The position numbers were made by a program, and so were the translations under genes. The notes beneath the pieces were generated by a model that was not told the origin of the DNA, did no database searches, and was given only the letters and a program-made list of their open reading frames with translations. Below, in pieces: positions 48,320-59,421 of a DNA stretch of 64,000 nt. This DNA comes from Harmothoe impar (taxonomy: Eukaryota; Annelida; Polychaeta; Phyllodocida; Polynoidae), in the NCBI GenBank assembly GCA_947462335.1, contig OX381705.1, positions 2,666,001-2,730,000 of the forward strand. The letters are read 5' to 3'. Positions within the stretch are counted from its first letter, which is position 1, and every line of letters begins with the position of its first letter.

Positions 48320-48466
48320 CCCAGCTAACAAAAAAACGTTATTTTACGTCAAAATAACGTTCTAAAACTTTATATAACGCTTTGCCATAGTAAGGAGTCG
48401 TAGAGAAACATTATATAACGTTATATAGCGTTATGAAATGCTGTATAACGTTTTTTGTTTACTGGG
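48320..48466. mobile_element. CCCAG-ended MITE, 147 bp
   Basis: Ends are CCCAGCTAACAAAAAAACGTTA and ATAACGTTTTTTGTTTACTGGG. The interior is rich in AACGTT and TATAACGTTATA palindromes. Same family as 8483-8575. Half-elements are visible at about 14806, 22370 and 35290 in the A, B and C modules. Confidence 0.7.
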
Positions 48467-49667
48467 TTGACTTTTCCTGATTAGAATGTTCTGGTAATAC
48501 TTTGGTTGCAATGGTGGGTTTCGTAAGAGGAGCTCTTTAGCAACATCTAAGTATCAGTTTGATCATGTACATTTGTAAATGGTATTGATGAATGTTAAGA
48601 TGTTAGGATGCAGGAAATGCACTGCACTGATTCTACTTACTTCTAGGTAGTGGAAGCCCATATATCTTAATGTATTTTAAGAAATTGAAGATTGGATATC
48701 CTAGGGGAGATATCTTATACAGTATTCATCCTCACTGATAAAATCCTGGTGCATGTGCAGAATTCTAATCTCCTAACGTAAAGCAAGCAGACACCCAACA
48801 GCTGTGACTGCCTTCATATCCTTCTGCTAATCTGTTGATTCTATTAGCAGGAAGCACATTAACCGTTTGAGGCTGGCATCATGCCTTAATGCAATGCAGC
48901 ATCATGCCCTTAGTCGTTATGATGAGTAAACTCCCTGACCCTACAGGGTAGGGTCACTTCCACAGGATCAGCATGATGCACCAATGCAGCACCGTCAAGA
49001 TACTTTCTGAGGCTGCATTGGTGCATCATGATGACAAAGGTCATTGTTAAGAGACATCCGTCCTTAAAGGGTTAACTATGTCGCTGCAATCCAGGATGCC
49101 GTACGCATATAGCTCAGGTTCCTTATCCAAGCTAATCTCTCCCCGAGGCTGTGAGTGATTAGATTTGACAGTTTCCCTAAATACCCTACTATTGGCCTGC
49201 TTATCTATTGAACATAGTCAAATAGCAAAGCAGCTTCCATTGTTTTAAAATGCCAAAGAGAATTTCTATGCAGCAAAGTTGTACCCACACAGCCAAAAAT
49301 TAATTATCTCATTTCGAGAAAATGAGATGAATAAAATTGCTTGGCGGACAACTGTAAAAACTAGTTATTTGTGCACCAGCGGAGTTTATTCTTGAAATGA
49401 GATAATTATCCTTGGCTGTGCATTTGTTATTTCTGAGGTCAATTTTCTCACATAGACTAACGTGCACTTATGTAAGACTCATGATGGGTATTATAAGCCT
49501 TGCATTACACAGTTCCCCTCCACATCTCTACCATCTTTCTAAATTGGATCAAATTATAGAGGATGAGATCAGAGAGAAGACATTTAAATAGGCATCTTAA
49601 ATGGGTTCTGACACAGCAGACATGAACAGACAAACCTAATTACCCGAGGGGGGGAAAGGGGAAAAAT

Positions 49668-49757
49668 CAAACATGATTGATTTGTGCTAAATGATTAAGG
49701 TTGGTGGAACCACAAGCTGTGACACCTCACATCATGTTAAATCAGTCAGAGGCACCT
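49668..49757. other. 92-bp conserved element, module D copy
   Basis: Counterpart of 18973-19064 with about six differences. Confidence 0.4.
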
Positions 49758-49927
49758 CCCACTGAGTGTGCATTGAAGCGTGCCATGTTCTGTTTTGTAT
49801 TCATGACCTAGATTCTGTTCATCTCACAAGGGTATTCCAGTCTAGAGCCAGCAAGCTACCTTCATTAGCTCTCTGCTATGATCATGCCAAGATTACAAAT
49901 CTCATCTGGGAATCTTGATAATTATCA

Positions 49928-49931
49928 CAAG
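49928..49931. repeat. Target-site duplication CAAG, left
   Basis: CAAG here and at 62632-62635 flank the retrotransposon; a 4-bp duplication. Confidence 0.8.
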
Positions 49932-50368
49932 TGTAATAAACGATACTTTGTCTCTTTATGATATTGGTAGAGTATCAATTAAAGAACAAAGTCGACACAG
50001 TTCGGATCAAGTGTTACAGGTTGCAAATCGGGTTTATTCAGAAAACCTAGACAAGCAGTATCTATGTGTGCGAACTCCCTATACAGTTCGGAACGGGTCA
50101 GTAGGCTAATCAGCTGTATTGATCACAGGGTCTCCTTGCCAGCGTGGCTCAGAGTAACCGACGAGTACCGTCAGATGCTGGGTATATATAGGCAGCCAGC
50201 CTGCGCGCGCACACGCAGACCGGAAGCCTATAGCGACCTCTGTCCATACCCCAAGCCCGGGGTAGGTGCTGCCACCTACCGTCGGACTGAAGGGTTCGGA
50301 CTGAGCTCGCAACACAACATCCAACAGCACTCGTCATATAACATACCCGTATAACCCTAGCCCCTACA
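49932..50368 (-). repeat. 3' LTR
   Basis: 437 bp, TGTA...TACA. On the minus strand AATAAA lies at 50033-50038, serving as poly(A) signal for the element's transcripts, and TATATATA at about 50183-50190. Confidence 0.95.
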
Positions 50369-50380
50369 CTACCCCCTACC
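50369..50380 (-). other. Polypurine-like tract
   Basis: GGTAGGGGGTAG directly before the 3' LTR on the minus strand, in the place where plus-strand DNA synthesis is primed. It has two T interruptions. Confidence 0.6.
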
Positions 50381-51246
50381 AGATAATAACCGGGAGGTAA
50401 AAAATTAATTAAGGTTAAAGTCCGAAAACACTTCGGACTGGCATTATCTTATATATACCACCTTAGGGGTTTATTAAAGTTATACCTTACAAACAATATG
50501 ACGTATACTGTTGAACACAAAAAGGTATTAATTACACACATTTCTACATATATAGACCGTAATGACAATTACGCCCCATTCCCTAGGATAGATGGAGTTA
50601 ATCTATACATATAGTATACAAACACTTGAAAAAGTACAATATCACAGTAAAAAAAATTTCGTCCCTTCAGGACCCCGAGCTAATTAAACTCGTAACGAAT
50701 AATACTTATAAGTGATAAACAATATCACTTCTTTTAAAGTTTTAAAGACATATTAAAGTATTATTACAAAAAGACATCATACGTGGTTTTGTAGTGGAGA
50801 TCCGGATCCTCTGTTGATGGTGTTGCATTCCGCCCGGCTTTCAGAACCTACTTCGTTCAGCTCTTACTCACCGGAACGAGAAAGTTCATAGCTCATGCTC
50901 GGGAGCTTTTTAGGTGATAAATAGAGAAAAAAAATAGTCCTGCCTCCAGGCGATCTTCGGACTTATAATTAGGAGCACTCGGTCCTGATATCCATAGTTT
51001 ATATAAAAAAACATCCTGTATCGGATCCATGTTGGTAAAGTGCTCCAGTCCTGAGTTCAGCGTCCCCTCCGGATCTCCTTGTCCTCCTCCGTCAGTACCA
51101 CCTGGCAGACTGGATCCTTGCGTAGCCAGCCTGCCGCGTTCCTCTGTCCGGACACTCCTAAACCCTTTCTAAGGGTTTTGCTTGTAGGGTTGGTATACTT
51201 AGGATACCCCCCCTTTCTCCTAATCGGCTCCTAGAATAGGATAATC
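50381..51246 (-). other. Untranslated region between ORF3 and 3' LTR
   Basis: About 0.87 kb, AT-rich nearer the LTR, no long frame on either strand. No structure recognised. Confidence 0.5.
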
Positions 51247-54200
51247 CTATCCGGAGTCCGACTCGTCTCCGGAACCGGGTTGAGCCGGCTCCTCTTCCTC
51301 CTCAGAGTCCGACGCCGCTTCCGCCAGAGTCAGCTCCTGGAGCCAGAGCTCGATTTGAGCCCGAGTTCCATCCCACTCGTGCATTTCATGCGCGAAGCAG
51401 TCCCGGAACCGACGACGTTCGTGGTCCAGCTTTTCCTCGGCGTTCTTAACTGCCAACTTCTGCTTCTTCCTTTCGGTTTTAGCAGCACATCGTTCAGTCC
51501 GAGCGTTTTCACGCTCTTCCTGTACGGACTCCGTAGCCGCTGCCTTCTGGGTAGCGACCTCCCTCTGATGGAGATGATGCACCGTGTTTAAGGACAACAT
51601 CGCCACCTCCTGACTCAGGCCAGCAAGCAACCGATGAAAGTTGTCTTGCCATTGACCGAAGGCCTCCTGTCCGGCTTCATAGGAAGTGAAGTCGGCGGGA
51701 GGGAACGAAGGAGGGCTCTTCAGTCGCAAGACTAGACGCCCCTCCTCTGCGGTCTCGGGTGGGAGATCCGGGGTCTGAACTGGCTTCGGCGTTTTCTTTG
51801 CTGGAGCCTTCGTCTTACCGGTCTGGGTTAGAGTCTGCGACTCATCACCCGGAACCATCTCGTTTTCGGGGAACTCCTCTGCGAAGGACCCCATCGTGCT
51901 GGAGTTCGGATCCTCCGGAACAGACCGAGGTGGCCTGCCCTGGGGACCCTTCTTCCAGTCAGTCGTGTGAGAGGTGAATGCCGGCCCTTTATAGCCCGGA
52001 TCCGCCTTCTCCATAACGGATTTCCTTTCATTCGTTTTGGCCTTCTTAGAGTCGGCCTGCTCCGAAGACCCACTAGGTCTCTTCTGAGCGCGCCGCACCT
52101 TTCGCGTGCTGGTACGCTTCTGGTACTCCTCGAATTCATCGAAGAGCTCACCTTCCGGAACCCGGTTGTAGTTGCCGTCCGGGTTTACCTTGTAAAAGAC
52201 CCGGACCTTTCCTCTCTCGTTGGTGCCAAAATCCACCTCGAGATTCTCATTTCGGCCCACTACTGGAGGGAAGTGGGAGTAGACTTCCTGATGGGCTGTC
52301 TGGATGCGTTCCGCTGCGACATCCAGAGCCAACCCGTGCTGCTTAGCAAGATGCCTGATGATATCGGCTCTAGTGTAGAACCAGCCACCATTCGGACAAC
52401 CCTTGCTCTGCTTTGTACCCACACTCAAGCAGTCATACCGCATGTAGTGACGCAAATGAAAGCGGGTAATATGCCTTGCGTACCGAACCTTGCTAGGCCA
52501 AGTTCGGGGCGTTTCCAGTGTCTCGTCGACGTTCAGACAAGGCTCAAAGGGGCACTTGCTAAATGGATGCCATCTAGCCATAGCCCATGCTAACTTAGCT
52601 TTCTGGAAAGGCGAATGGTATTTGGTACTACCATTTCGGACCTTGTCCAGAAGCTCAAAGTGGTACAACTGTACCGACTTCTCGAGTGGATCCGTCTTAA
52701 TCCACTCCTCGTCATCAGAGAGACCGTCAGGACCCACCTCCTCCGGAATGTGTGAGGCCCGCTTGTCCTTGACGCAGTCGTTCACACACATGGGTTTAAA
52801 ATACTTAAACCCACTTGCAGCATTGGCTCGGAGTGCATTCCGGACCAGAACCTGAAGTTCGTCGTCCGGGATTGTATTTTCATCCAAACCCTTCAGAACC
52901 GCTTCTACCTCCTCGTCGGATCGACCCCCCTTCCGAGAGGTTACCTTGATGGTCTCTCGTAGGTATTGGTCCCTCCGATTGGCCTTTTCCATTTGACTAG
53001 TGTCTGCAGACCTAGCCGCGGCCGTGTTCTGTTGGATCATTTCATCCTCCAGAGTGGCATCCAGGATGGACTCTTTGGTCTTCTGTTCCATACTCCGAGC
53101 CAGCTTCATTGCTGGCGTCAGAAGTCTCCTCTTCTCCCGCCGGCTATGCACGGTCTTGAATTCCGCTGCAGTTTGCAGGTCGTACTCCAAGGCCGGGATA
53201 AGTTCGGGACGTCCCTCGGTCTCAGCAACTAAGCGAGCTGTCTCTGACTGTTTGCTAAGATCGTTCATGGCCGCCGTTAGGCGATCTGGGAACCAAGCCG
53301 GGAACCTGGCAGACAACTCGTCCAGCCCCCGGAAGGTTCGCATTTGGATCAGATCGAAGGATCTGACCTCTGTGGCGCTCATCTGATCGATGATAGCACC
53401 TCGGAGCAGGGATGGGACGTCGGCGTCCTCCTTCTCCCATGCGTCATGCTGATGTGGAGCAAGAATTTGCACCCCCGATCCAGTTGGACCACCACCTGCA
53501 GCCTGGTCCAGTTTCCCGGCTTCCTCCGAAATATCCATGGTATTGGATGGTTCCAGAGCAGGCTCGGTAGACTGTGGAGGAGTATCCACTCGGACGGGTA
53601 CCTCTTTTGGAGGAGGTAACTCCACCCGAACGGGTACCTCCTTCCTTGGCTCCAGGGGAGTCGGGAGGTTGAATGTGATGCCAGACAGCACATCCTGCAC
53701 TACCTGGACCGTATGGGCTGCGGATGCTGTATCCATAGCTTCCTCGGTCCGAGGTGCCTCGGGAGGAACTACCGTTTTCGGACGGGCTCCCCCATGTCCC
53801 TTCGTACCAGCCATCGCAGCGGCTGTAGCAGCTACTGCTGAGCTGTTGTCCAGCCCTCGCGAGAAGGACAACACGTCAACGGCTGGGGTCGGAGCAGCTG
53901 TGGTTACAACTGCCTTCCCACTACCTTTCCCCTTGGCAGGGATCGGTAAGTTGGACTTACTGGGACCCGGAGTCTTGACAGTTTTAGTGCTGTCGGACGT
54001 CGGCCCCTTCCCCGGCTGGTCCTTAGCACCAGGCTTCGGATCAGCTTTCTTTTGACCCTTAGGCGCCTTCGTAGCAGGAGCCTTGGGGTCCACCGTCTTC
54101 GGATCCTTGGAGGCCGCTGCAGCGGCAGCCTTGGAACCCGGCTTCTTCGTACTCGCAGTACTTTCCTTCTTCGGAGCGGGCTTTTTAGGCTCGTCCTTTC

Positions 54201-54660
54201 CCGGAGGCTTCTTCCCCACACCAGTGTGTTTGATAGCCTTAGTGCTAGCCTTAGTATCGGCCGACTTGGACCGATCTCGGGTAGCACCCTTCCCACCGCG
54301 CGTCCTCGGACGTGAAGTGTCGGAATCACTCCCACTCCCCATAGACAGTTTGCGGGCAACCGTCTTCTGGAGGTTTGGTGATATGCTGAGACTGCATATC
54401 CGGGAGGGACGTGCAGTCGTCTCGGAAGGATCCGCCGCTACCTGGGTGTAGGCGAGTCCTTGCAGCACTCCGGAGTCCTCGCTGCCGTCCGGCGACGGGG
54501 ACTTTCGGATCGGGGACACGGCCGGATCTACACGGAGATCCGCTAGTGTCTGGCTCAACTCATCACCACTAGGGCTCTGAGCATCCATTGCCTCCTCGGT
54601 GGCGGATGCCACCTCGGAGTGTCCGGTGAGTTCGGATTGACGGAGCTGTTGCTCGGCCAT
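51247..54660 (-). CDS. Retrotransposon ORF3: zinc-finger protein in the env position
   Basis: 1137 codons from the ATG at 54658-54660 (context AGGATGG, a strong start). The frame is open 28 codons further up but without ATG. Residue numbers below start 28 codons earlier, at 54744. The N-terminus is Ser/Glu-rich. Residues 140-290 are Lys/Pro/Ala-rich and disordered with nuclear-localisation-like clusters. KEVPVRV is duplicated (368-386). Residues 440-640 look helical. Two C2H2-type fingers follow: C731, C736, H758, H763 and C772, C783, H798, H803. A basic patch (RKVRRAQKRP, 881) comes next. The C-terminus is a charged coiled coil (about 1040-1140) with an acidic tail. There is no signal peptide or membrane segment, so it is not an envelope. 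It is likely nuclear or nucleic-acid-binding; function unknown. It is uninterrupted although pol carries two stops. Confidence 0.8.
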   Translation of the reverse strand: MAEQQLRQSELTGHSEVASATEEAMDAQSPSGDELSQTLADLRVDPAVSPIRKSPSPDGSEDSGVLQGLAYTQVAADPSETTARPSRICSLSISPNLQKTVARKLSMGSGSDSDTSRPRTRGGKGATRDRSKSADTKASTKAIKHTGVGKKPPGKDEPKKPAPKKESTASTKKPGSKAAAAAASKDPKTVDPKAPATKAPKGQKKADPKPGAKDQPGKGPTSDSTKTVKTPGPSKSNLPIPAKGKGSGKAVVTTAAPTPAVDVLSFSRGLDNSSAVAATAAAMAGTKGHGGARPKTVVPPEAPRTEEAMDTASAAHTVQVVQDVLSGITFNLPTPLEPRKEVPVRVELPPPKEVPVRVDTPPQSTEPALEPSNTMDISEEAGKLDQAAGGGPTGSGVQILAPHQHDAWEKEDADVPSLLRGAIIDQMSATEVRSFDLIQMRTFRGLDELSARFPAWFPDRLTAAMNDLSKQSETARLVAETEGRPELIPALEYDLQTAAEFKTVHSRREKRRLLTPAMKLARSMEQKTKESILDATLEDEMIQQNTAAARSADTSQMEKANRRDQYLRETIKVTSRKGGRSDEEVEAVLKGLDENTIPDDELQVLVRNALRANAASGFKYFKPMCVNDCVKDKRASHIPEEVGPDGLSDDEEWIKTDPLEKSVQLYHFELLDKVRNGSTKYHSPFQKAKLAWAMARWHPFSKCPFEPCLNVDETLETPRTWPSKVRYARHITRFHLRHYMRYDCLSVGTKQSKGCPNGGWFYTRADIIRHLAKQHGLALDVAAERIQTAHQEVYSHFPPVVGRNENLEVDFGTNERGKVRVFYKVNPDGNYNRVPEGELFDEFEEYQKRTSTRKVRRAQKRPSGSSEQADSKKAKTNERKSVMEKADPGYKGPAFTSHTTDWKKGPQGRPPRSVPEDPNSSTMGSFAEEFPENEMVPGDESQTLTQTGKTKAPAKKTPKPVQTPDLPPETAEEGRLVLRLKSPPSFPPADFTSYEAGQEAFGQWQDNFHRLLAGLSQEVAMLSLNTVHHLHQREVATQKAAATESVQEERENARTERCAAKTERKKQKLAVKNAEEKLDHERRRFRDCFAHEMHEWDGTRAQIELWLQELTLAEAASDSEEEEEPAQPGSGDESDSG

Positions 54661-54829
54661 CCTCACTTCGGCAAAGTGTCTTTCGACGGGAGTTTTGACG
54701 GGGAAAACACTAGTTCCCCGTCTCCCTCTTTGTCTCAGACGCACCAGGAAAGAGTACTCACTGCTTACAACTCTTTTACTGACTTTTCTCCTCTTCTAGC
54801 CGTCCAAAACACCAACTTCCACGCTGCCG

Positions 54830-54960
54830 ACCAACACCGCTATTGACCGGGGCGAGCCCAAAATCAATATGGCGTTCCCTCGCTTTTGTTTTTAAAACAA
54901 AGCGCATGCGCAGCGTCTCGCGTGATTGGACGCGATCCCGTTACCCGGTGTGACCCAATT
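54830..54960 (-). promoter_or_regulatory. Internal promoter-like region before ORF3
   Basis: On the minus strand, in order, are CCAAT (54925-54929, GTCCAATCACGCG), an NRF-1-type palindrome TGCGCATGCGC (54902-54912) and CGCCATATTG (54865-54874), a YY1-type site often found just after a start of transcription. The stretch is CpG-rich. It lies 170-270 bp upstream of the ORF3 ATG, between integrase and ORF3. This suggests ORF3 has its own transcript. Inferred from motifs only. Confidence 0.55.
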
Positions 54961-55245
54961 ACTGTTTAATCAGGTCACGACCTTTCCCGCCCGCAGCTCG
55001 GGCTCGGGGGATCACACTGCTACGTAGGCGGCTCACAAAAGTCAAAATATACTTCGAATAAAGAGCTCATCAGGAGTATTAGTGGATATTTATGGGAAAT
55101 CGAAGATTACCCCACCGGATTATCCGTCCACCACCCTCGGGGAGCACTCTTACATTCTCTTCATCTTGACTCTGAGCGCCCCTGTTGGTAACATACATAT
55201 AACATATAGGACAACACAGGACACCACACTCGTTGTGTAAACAAG
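54961..55245 (-). other. Gap between integrase stop and ORF3 promoter-like region
   Basis: No frame of note. Minus-strand splice sites that could join a leader to ORF3 were not convincing. Confidence 0.4.
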
Positions 55246-56442
55246 CTAGGTTACAGCCCCTCTAGCCACCAGCCTTGGGCTTCGCCGAACGGGTTTCCCG
55301 TCCACCTCTCGTAACCTGGCCGAAGGACACTCGTTCTTAACTAAAACTCCAGCCTTGATTTTAGTTTTCCGTGCCCTTCTTCCTTCGCCTGCCGAGACTT
55401 TCTTTTTCACGGTCTTCCGGAGCTTCTTTTGTACCACTCTCTTAGGGGTATCCACTGACACCCCTTCCAAAGGTACAAATTTAGCCTCCGAAGTTCCCTT
55501 CTCCACCTCCGTTTCCGGGGTGAGCTCCCTTCCAGCCCAAGCACGCGACCGAGCCACATGGCTCGTCCGGATGCGTCCTGCTTCGGACTGAATCAACACA
55601 GTCGTTTGACTGATACATTTAACCACAGTGTGTGGTCCATCCCAGTTATTCGCCAGCTTGACGTTGCAGAGCGGTTCGTGTAGGCGGATCACTCTATCCC
55701 CCACTACGAATCGTCGCAACTTCAATCCGGTGTCGTAACCCACCTTCTGCCAATTCGCAGCTTTGAGCAAATGAGCCCTAACTGTTTCGTAGGCAAATTT
55801 GAACCTCTCTCGTAGAGATTCCACAAACAGCACCGTACATGGTGCTTCCGTACTGATCCCTACCACCCCGAATACTAAATCCGCCGGCATGATCAAGTCC
55901 TCTCCGAACACCAAGAGGTTCGGTGTGCAATTTGTCGAAGTGTGGACCGTATTGTTATACGCATGCACCACAAATTCGCATTGATCATCCCAATCATCCA
56001 TATGGGAGTTCACTAATGGCTTCAAAACCTGGATCAAGGTCCGATTGAACCGCTCCACCTGCCCGTCGGACTGTGGTCGGTACGGATTGGTCCGAGTTTT
56101 GCATATAGCCAACTGATGGCACATAGCTGTCCATAGTTTGGACTCAAATTCTCTCCCTTGATCGCTATGTAACATCAAAGGAGCCCCCATATGGAGGATC
56201 CACCCCTTCACCAATGCTTCCGCACAAGTAGCAGCGGTATGATCCTCGAGTGGGTACACTCGGGTGTATTTCGTATAGTAGTCCGAGACCACCATCATAC
56301 ATGTATTACCTTTTGGAGTTGGTTTAACTCCACTGATAATGTCCACAGCTATTCGAGCAAATCTCACTCCGAATAGCTCTTGTTGCAGTGGCAATTTTCC
56401 TAATCCAGGACCAGGTTTGCCTAAACAACAGGCCGGACAGGT
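55246..56442 (-). pseudogene. pol: pol, third segment: integrase core and C-terminal domain
   Basis: Same frame as the upstream pol segments, after the TAG at 56443-56445. Numbering from the ATG at 56394, the catalytic triad is D18 (IAVDIISG), D78 (HSDQGREF) and E114 (GQVERFNR). The 35 residues between D78 and E114 give the D,D35E pattern. A GPY/F-like domain follows (NWDGPHTVV, about 255), then a basic tail (KKKVSAGEGRRARKTK). It would insert the cDNA into the host chromosome. No further stop is present before 55246. Confidence 0.85.
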
Positions 56443-56892
56443 CTAGATCCACCTTAAAAGGTCGCCTGACATGCCGGGCCAGTAGTATCTCCGACTCAGC
56501 CTTTCCAACGAGCGTTTCTTTCCGAAATGCCCACTAGTGGAATGGCCGTGGCAGTAGTACAGGATGTCTTTCCTCATAGCAGCAGGGATTACCATTTGTA
56601 ACACCCTCCGCTTTCCGGGACAAGTCTTCCACCTGCACAACAACGAGTCTCGGACCTCCAGTTCGTGGAACTGAGCCAAGAAACGTCGCATTTCACGGTT
56701 TTCCAGTGATATTTCGGGTCTCACTGGACAGACCCCAGTAGGGACAAGCTCCCTCAGTCGTGCTATGGTAGGATCGGCCATCTGGTACGTCCTTATAGTG
56801 TCGGTGGACCAATCCAACAGGTTTTGCAACAACCCATCATAAGGCAAACGCACACTCGCTACCACAGCATTGTGGGCACCACAATCCCCACA
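56443..56892 (-). pseudogene. pol: pol, second segment: integrase zinc-binding region
   Basis: In frame with the RNase H segment, after the TAG at 56893-56895. It carries the start of the HHCC integrase zinc domain: H-x-H-type residues in CHGHSTSGHFGKKR and YYWPGM. The second in-frame TAG (56443-56445) falls directly before TCPACC, which supplies the two cysteines, so the domain is split by the stop. An upstream CGDCGAH resembles the linker seen between RNase H and integrase. Confidence 0.8.
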
Positions 56893-59414
56893 CTACGGAC
56901 GCACACAACGGCGTACCGGACGTCTACTCAGACAGTCAGCATTAATATGCTTCGTGCCTGCTCGGTGCTGGATATGAGAGTTTTCCAGTCCGAACTCGCT
57001 GAGGTGATTCAACCACCGACCAATCATTCCCTCGGCGTCCTTAAAATTAAGGAGCCATCTCAAGGCCGAATGATCGGTACGGAGTGTGAAATTTCCTCCA
57101 TATAAGAAGTGCCGAAACTTCTTCGTGTACACCACTACTGCGAGCAGCTCTCGCTTGGTAGTACAATAATTTCTCTGTGCCTTGTTCATACTGTTACTAG
57201 CGAACGCCAGCGGGACCTCTACTCCGTCCTGGATTTGGGACAATGCGGCCCCGATGCTCTCATTGCTCGCATCAGTGTCAAGGATGAAATGCCCCTTCTC
57301 CGTAGGGTATCTCAGCACCGGGGTGGTTCGGAACAACGCCTTAATCTCTTTGAAGGCTTCATTCTGTTCCATCCCCCATGGGAAGGGTTCTTTTTTCCTC
57401 CCCGGAGTCCAATGGCTCAACCGTTGTAATGGCTGAGACACCCTAGAGAATCCGGGGATGAAGTCCCTGTAATAGGAACAGAACCCTAAAAAGGATCTGA
57501 TATCCTTTGGTCCTTTTGGAACTTCCCAAGTCTCCACAGTCTCCAACTTAGCCGGATCAGCCTGCACACCTTCGGTGGAGATGATCCGGCCCAAATAGAC
57601 CATGGACTTCCGAAAAAGTTCACATTTCTTCGGCTTTAATGTCAAGCCATTGGACCGAATTCGTTCCAAAACCTCTCCGAGGTTCAACGCACACTCTTCA
57701 AAAGTCTTGCCAAAGACAATGACATCATCCAAGTATACCAAACATTTGCGCCACAACAGATCACTCAGAAGAGTTTCCATCATAGCCTCAAAAGTGGCCG
57801 GGGCGTTGCACAACCCGAAGGGCATCAGCTCAAACTGATACAGTCCAATGTGACTTGTAAAAGCCGTTTTCTCCTTATCCTCCTCCTTCATCCCGATCTG
57901 CCAATATCCGGACTGCAAATCAAGGGTGCAGAACCATTGGTTCCCACCCAAAGAGTCCAGAGTCTCATCAATCCGGGGGAGAGGATATGCATTCTTCTTG
58001 GTTACCCCATTCAGGCGCCTATAGTCGATACAAAATCGGATAGACCCGTCCTTCTTAGTAACCATCTGGACCGGGCTGGACCAGGGGCTAGTGCTAGGCA
58101 CGATCACCTTCTGTTCCAACATGGTCTTCACTTGTTCCTCTACCACCGCTTTCTTACCCAAAGGCAAGCGTCGGTAAGGCATCTTGAAAGGCTGTGCATC
58201 ACCCGTATTGATAGAATGCAACACTTTGTCGGTTCGGCCCAAAGGCTCCCCCTCCACCTGCCATGCATCCTGATACTTCACTACCAGCCTCCTTAGGGAA
58301 TCGAGATCCCTCCGATCCGTCAAATCCGTTTCGGAGATCATTTTCTCAAGTCCCTCACTCAGAACGGTCGGAGAAGGGTCACCCTTCATGCTCACCTGTC
58401 CAGCAGGCATCACTGCCTCACTGGTGAACACCTTCCCCAGTATTGTATCTTTCCTTAGATACTTCGGTTCCAACCCGGGGTTAGAAACCGGCACTACGGT
58501 CCAAGCACCATCACCCACTAGGGTGTCCATGCCCGTCAAACCGATACTACCCAACATGGCCACATCCGGCTCCACAACTGCCTCTTCCTCTCTCCTAAGC
58601 CCCTTGCTTCGGACCAGCACGTCACACGTCTGTCCGGGAGGAATCTTTACAGTTTGGACCACCGTTGCCACTGTCGACACTTGTCGGAGCACACATTGCT
58701 CTACCGCACGGTACGGGTGCTCTATCAGGAGTACCCCAGTACCCGGATTCAGGACCGCGTCATACAACGCCGAAAAATCCAATCCGAGTATACCGTCGTC
58801 TGCAATATCCGCAATGGTGGGAGAAGCCACATACTCCTTCCCTCCAATTCGGAGCGGTATGAACGCGCGCCCATACGTCTGCATACTTGACCCATCGGCC
58901 GAACAGGCGTTTACCCTTGTTTTGAAGTTATCACGACTATCCGGCATAAGCGCATAGAAGTTAGAGGAGATAAAGGAGTGGCTAGCTCCCGTATCTACTA
59001 AAAATTCGCCCGCTCTACCGGCCACAGTAACAGACACATACCACCGCCTCCCCCCCAGCGGAGACGGGTTTACAGTAAAGCGTTTAAAATCCTTCGGAGC
59101 AGCCAAATCAAGGCCATGTTTCTTCAAATGGTCGAAACATGGATGATCCGGGGAAAGCTGGGTACTCCCTACCCACACGGTGTCTGTGACAGCCGCAACT
59201 TCCTCGTTCCGATCCGTAATGGGCCTCCCTGCCTCATTGCCGGGCAACTGTTGGACTGGAATGTTAACCAGGCCGGCATCCGAGCCCCTCAAGCTCGAAG
59301 CCACCCCTGATTCCCTTCCTGCCTTCGGAATTTCACTAGGCTCTACCTCTCTGGTATGTTGGCGTACATCATATGCAGGGGTCGTCCGCTCGCCTTCTCG
59401 GACCACCCCCTCTA
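56893..59414 (-). CDS. pol: pol, first segment: protease, reverse transcriptase, RNase H
   Basis: Translated by a -1 shift from gag; after slipping, reading continues with CTA GAG GGG. The pol frame is open back to 59487 (GTG, no ATG), and residues are counted from there. The aspartic protease has DTGAS (165-169) and ILGLD (233-237). Reverse transcriptase has LDLQSGYWQI (522-531), FELMPFGLCNAPATF and the catalytic YLDD (585-588). RNase H has DTDAS (737-741), E780 and D805, then the HxGxxHxxADxLSR-like end (841-855). All catalytic residues are present. The segment ends at TAG 56893-56895, exactly at the RNase H-integrase junction. Pol would mature the polyproteins and copy the RNA into DNA. 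Confidence 0.9.
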
Positions 59415-59421
59415 GTTTCCC
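59378..59421 (-). promoter_or_regulatory. -1 ribosomal frameshift signal at the gag stop
   Basis: Slippery heptamer G GGA AAC (59415-59421) in the gag frame directly before the gag stop TAG (59412-59414), a 5-nt spacer, then a hairpin at 59409-59378. The hairpin arms GGGGTGGTCCG and CGGACGACCCC give 5 bp, one G.G mismatch and 5 bp around a 10-nt loop. The pol frame is -1 to gag. GGGAAAC is a known slippery site in several retroviruses. Confidence 0.8.

Larger units (their letters stand above)
48467..49931. repeat. Module D, part left of the retrotransposon
   Basis: Follows the module A order: 'ggtgggttt' (48512; A 17330), 'gaattctaatctcct' (48760; A 18040), 'ctaatctctcc' (49133; A 18553) and the 92-bp element (49668; A 18973). 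It stops at 49931, where the LTR starts, and resumes at 62632. Confidence 0.6.

Noticed and set aside
51280..54451. Several plus-strand frames of 60-208 codons
   Set aside because: Shadows of the minus-strand ORF3, whose GC-rich codons leave other frames open.
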